A stretch of DNA of 64,000 nt. It comes from Rhynchopus sp. YZ270_cl-10 (Eukaryota; Euglenozoa; Diplonemea; Diplonemida; Diplonemidae). The notes under the pieces are model-generated. The model searched no databases, had not been told where the DNA came from, and worked only from the letters and a program-made list of their open reading frames with translations. Below, piece after piece: positions 61,499 to 64,000 of this stretch. The stretch's first letter is position 1, and the number at the start of each line of letters is the position of its first letter. The stretch covers positions 1,054,001 to 1,118,000 of the forward strand of contig OZ037890.1 in the NCBI GenBank assembly GCA_964035575.1. Direction: 5' to 3'. The position numbers and the translations under genes were made by a program.

Positions 61499-61542
61499 AG
61501 TGCCTGCGGTCCGCTGGGTGTTCCTGGTGAGGCTTTTGCACG
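61499..61542. repeat. Hairpin module type H1, diverged
   Basis: AGTGCCTGCGGTCCGCTGGG then a longer loop and GAGGCTTTTGCAC. Preceded by a T-run and GCAG. Confidence 0.6.
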
Positions 61543-62858
61543 CTCCTCTCTTTGTTCTCTATTTTCGCCTACATTGCGCAGTGTTCTTGGAATATTTTTT
61601 TTCTTTGTTTCGTCTGAAAAAAAGATAATTATATAATGCATTGCTCTAACAATAGATTCAAAGAAGCAAAAACCTAACGTAAATACCCCCCCTTTTTTTT
61701 CAAACGTAGTGTAGTGTACATATGAGGCTCGTTCACTTTGTTAAATGGTAGGTGACAGCAATAAGCACGGAAGGCGCAAGGATCTAATCTCCCCAAACCT
61801 TTTTCTCTGTGTGTCTCCTCTCCCCCTCGTACGTGAACTTATTCTTTGGTTGGGGTTGGGGAGGCGCGAAATCACTACTTGAATATGAACAAAACTGAAC
61901 ACTCTCTTTTCTCTTTACAGACCCCCTGAATTTAATTTTTTTTTTTGCGTCTTTTTATTTTTTCCTAATCTTTCAAAAATATTTTTTTTTGGGTTCCCTT
62001 TTTCCACGCTGTTCGTTCGAACTATGGCCGTGGGCCCCTTTTTTTTAATACTTTTCAAGATTTTCTTCAATGAGATTCCTTTATCATATCCCCCAGGGGA
62101 AATATACTGGGTTTGTCGGTGTTGCTGTTCTTTCTATGGGGTATTATATAAGAGCCACCTGATTTTTCTTTTGAAGTTTTGTGTGGAGTTTAGAACTTAG
62201 AGGAGTTTGGGGGAGTGTGATGGTCCCCCCACAAAACTCCACCGAAAACAGCTCCAAACACCACCAAAATTTCGGGAAATTTTAAAAATAGGTGAGAGAG
62301 AATGTGTTCATTTTTGTGGCGCATTTTGGTTTCATTTGTATTGTTTTGTTTTGGTGACTCAGCATGAAATCCGCAGGATCATTTTACCACACTTCTAGGG
62401 TGCATATATTGACTCTCTCAAATACTTTCAATTCTCTGAACTGAAAGTATATGAATCTAAACCACTTTCTGTTTCATGATATGTGGATGAAGATAAGCGC
62501 GGTCATCATTCAAGTTTTCCCTCATGCTTTTGAAGCAAACAACGCCTTTTTTTTGGTTTGCTCATCGTAGCTGTTCCTTCCATAAACAAGGTCCACTATT
62601 TTTTTTCACTTTTTATCACAAACACATTGCTTCATTTTCTCTTTGTTTTTGTGGACCGCCACATCAATACATAAAGCCCCCCCTCCCCGCAAAGTTTGCT
62701 GCTCTTTCTCTCTGTTGTCTCGCTCTCACAAAGGGAGGAATGCTTTTGAAGTGTTCATTCACTATTGAAAAAAAATAGAGGGTTTTTTTAGGATCTTTTC
62801 AGTTAGCTTCTCCACAGCCCAAACACCACGATTCACCCTCCCACCCCCTTTACCTTGC
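61543..62858. other. Intergenic
   Basis: No gene is supported. T-rich, with an H2-like sequence at 62484-62510 (GGATGAAGATAAGCGCGGTC then ATCATTCAAG and TTTTCC) and a 9-bp stem at about 62424-62453 (ATACTTTCA/TGAAAGTAT). Confidence 0.4.
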
Positions 62859-62860
62859 AG
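62859..62860 (+). promoter_or_regulatory. Strong 3' splice (trans-splice) acceptor of AA12-like gene
   Basis: C/T-rich tract (62832-62856) ending CCTTGCAG, 23 nt before the ATG at 62884. No upstream exon found. Confidence 0.5.
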
Positions 62861-62883
62861 ACAGTTATTCAAAGGGCGAGAGG

Positions 62884-64000
62884 ATGGCGTCATCACGTGT
62901 GGTGCTTCTGTCGCTTGCTGTCTCGGTTGCTGAAGCATTGCGCCCATGTGACACATACCCCAACTCAGCAACCATGGAAGGCTTCTGCACAGAGGAGTAC
63001 GCAAACGGCTTCGGGAAGCCCCGTGGTATGGACGCGCAGATGGTTGGTGGAAAGACGCATCTCCTTGTGGTGGACGCACTGCGCTCGGAGATTGTGCTTC
63101 TCGTGGACGATGATGGTAATGGTAAGATTGAAGGCCCCGAGAAGAAGGTGCTCGCCACAAAGGAAAGCAGCGCTGCCGACACAACCTCCCTCTCGCACGG
63201 CATTGCCATTGTAGGTGAGTACGTCTTCGCAACGTCGCCCAATGCAATGTACAGGTGGAAGTACAACCCAACAGAGCGCACCCTGAGTGAACAGGTGATG
63301 GTTGTGTCGGACATTGAGGCGTACCCAGCATCTGAGGGTGGCAGTGGCGACACAGGAGGACACAGTACACGTACGATTGCAGCAAACGACGAAAGCATCT
63401 TCATCTCTGTGGGAAGTGCGGAAAATGTCGATGCAAGTCCCTACCGTGCTGCCATCAGGAAGGTGTCAGTGGCAGACATGACATCCGACAGCATCACTGC
63501 ACCGATCAAGTACGCAGACCTCCCCTTCCTTGCATCTGGCCTTCGCAACGAAGTGGGCATGCGCTTCGACGAGGAAGGTGTGCTGTGGGGTGTGGAGAAC
63601 GGCGTTGACAACACCTGGAGGACGAACCTGGGTGGTGATGTGCACACGAACAACCCACCTGAGGAGCTGAACAGGTTCGACGTGAGCCAGGAGAACATGT
63701 TCTACGGATACCCGTACTGCTTCTCTGAGTTCCTTCTTCCTGAGGAGGCACGCAAGACCTACGGACACGAGCCCGGACGTCAGTGGGTTTGGGAGAAGGA
63801 GATTGGCGAAGCGGACCCTTCACCGATCTACGAACGCTTCAACGACACGTGGTGCAACTCTGACTCGAACGTTATCAAACCACACCACGGCTTCAAGCCT
63901 CACCAGGCACCACTTGGTATCTCTTTCCTGAAGGGTGAGTGCGGTCTGTCTGAGAGTGCGTGGCCTTGCTCGATGCGTGGGAACGCTTTTGTCTCTTTCC
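62884..64000 (+). CDS. Secreted AA12/sorbosone-dehydrogenase-like quinoprotein (3' end outside window)
   Basis: An open frame of 372 codons reaching the window edge. The signal peptide MASSRVVLLSLAVSVAEA is followed by a beta-propeller sequence of the L-sorbosone dehydrogenase/pyranose dehydrogenase family. ANGFGKPRGM and LLVDDDGNGKIEGPEKKVLA are early landmarks. GLRNEVGMRFDEEGVLWGVE then NG.DNTWR, GGDVHTNNPPEELNRF and FYGYPYCFSEF match the conserved NG.D...R..LGGD...NNPAEELN and YGYPYC motifs of CAZy AA12 enzymes. HQAPLGISF is the usual late propeller motif. Fungal AA12 enzymes use pyrroloquinoline quinone (PQQ) to oxidise sugars and can pass electrons to LPMOs; that would pair with the LPMO-like genes at 44.5-47.9 kb. 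PQQ use and substrate are not proven by sequence. Codon use is like the astacin and LPMO-like genes. Confidence 0.8.
   Translation, partial: MASSRVVLLSLAVSVAEALRPCDTYPNSATMEGFCTEEYANGFGKPRGMDAQMVGGKTHLLVVDALRSEIVLLVDDDGNGKIEGPEKKVLATKESSAADTTSLSHGIAIVGEYVFATSPNAMYRWKYNPTERTLSEQVMVVSDIEAYPASEGGSGDTGGHSTRTIAANDESIFISVGSAENVDASPYRAAIRKVSVADMTSDSITAPIKYADLPFLASGLRNEVGMRFDEEGVLWGVENGVDNTWRTNLGGDVHTNNPPEELNRFDVSQENMFYGYPYCFSEFLLPEEARKTYGHEPGRQWVWEKEIGEADPSPIYERFNDTWCNSDSNVIKPHHGFKPHQAPLGISFLKGECGLSESAWPCSMRGNAFVSF

Overview
The window is nuclear DNA from a unicellular eukaryote. Multi-exon genes have GT-AG introns (donors mostly GTATGY), and the gene products are eukaryotic: a P5A ATPase, an NPSN-type SNARE, a TRAF-like RING/MATH protein and SSNA1/DIP13. 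All 19 protein genes I can support lie on the + strand over about 61 kb. Most start codons have a pyrimidine tract and an AG 3' splice acceptor a short way upstream, with no recognisable upstream exon. Together these suggest unidirectional, probably polycistronic transcription with spliced-leader trans-splicing, as in Euglenozoa. Several genes have cis-introns, which makes a kinetoplastid unlikely; a diplonemid- or euglenid-like flagellate is my best guess. This placement is inference, since no SL RNA or rRNA gene is in the window. SSNA1 and an RBJ-like GTPase relative point to a flagellated cell.

Layout: 1-2.1 kb holds a perfect giant palindrome and a small inverted-repeat element. 2.7-13.2 kb holds a divergent SET-like protein, an unidentified basic protein, a coiled-coil protein, a probable mitochondrial membrane protein, a degenerate RBJ/DNAJC27-like GTPase and an NPSN Qb-SNARE. 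A RING-TRAF-MATH protein lies at 16.0-17.2 kb. From 17.2 to 24.7 kb is a repeat island with foldback elements, heptamer minisatellites and a piggyBac-like TTAA element. 24.7-35.1 kb carries two near-identical secreted astacin metalloproteases separated by another foldback element. 36.7-44.0 kb holds the P5A ATPase, an ankyrin protein and an LRR protein. 44.5-47.9 kb is a tandem pair of secreted proteins that appear to join an LPMO-like domain to an ependymin-like domain. An ornithine carbamoyltransferase, two tandem SSNA1 genes and a propeller protein with a CaaX end follow. More foldback elements fill 58-61 kb, and a secreted AA12/sorbosone-dehydrogenase-like quinoprotein runs off the right edge.

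Functionally, five secreted genes (two astacins, two LPMO-like, one AA12-like) could form an extracellular digestion set: AA12 enzymes are known electron donors for LPMOs, and astacin/PA14 proteins suit degradation of protein-carbohydrate matrices. The other genes are housekeeping, trafficking and cytoskeletal.

The intergenic DNA is unusual. It contains (i) at least four families of short hairpin repeats, three ending in a similar CAA(C/G)-plus-T-tract tail and some with compensatory base changes, often arranged as mosaics; and (ii) foldback or MITE-like elements, several with visible target duplications, whose arms are built from one amplified self-complementary word different in each element. 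All coordinates were read by eye; homology statements rest on remembered family motifs and no search was run.
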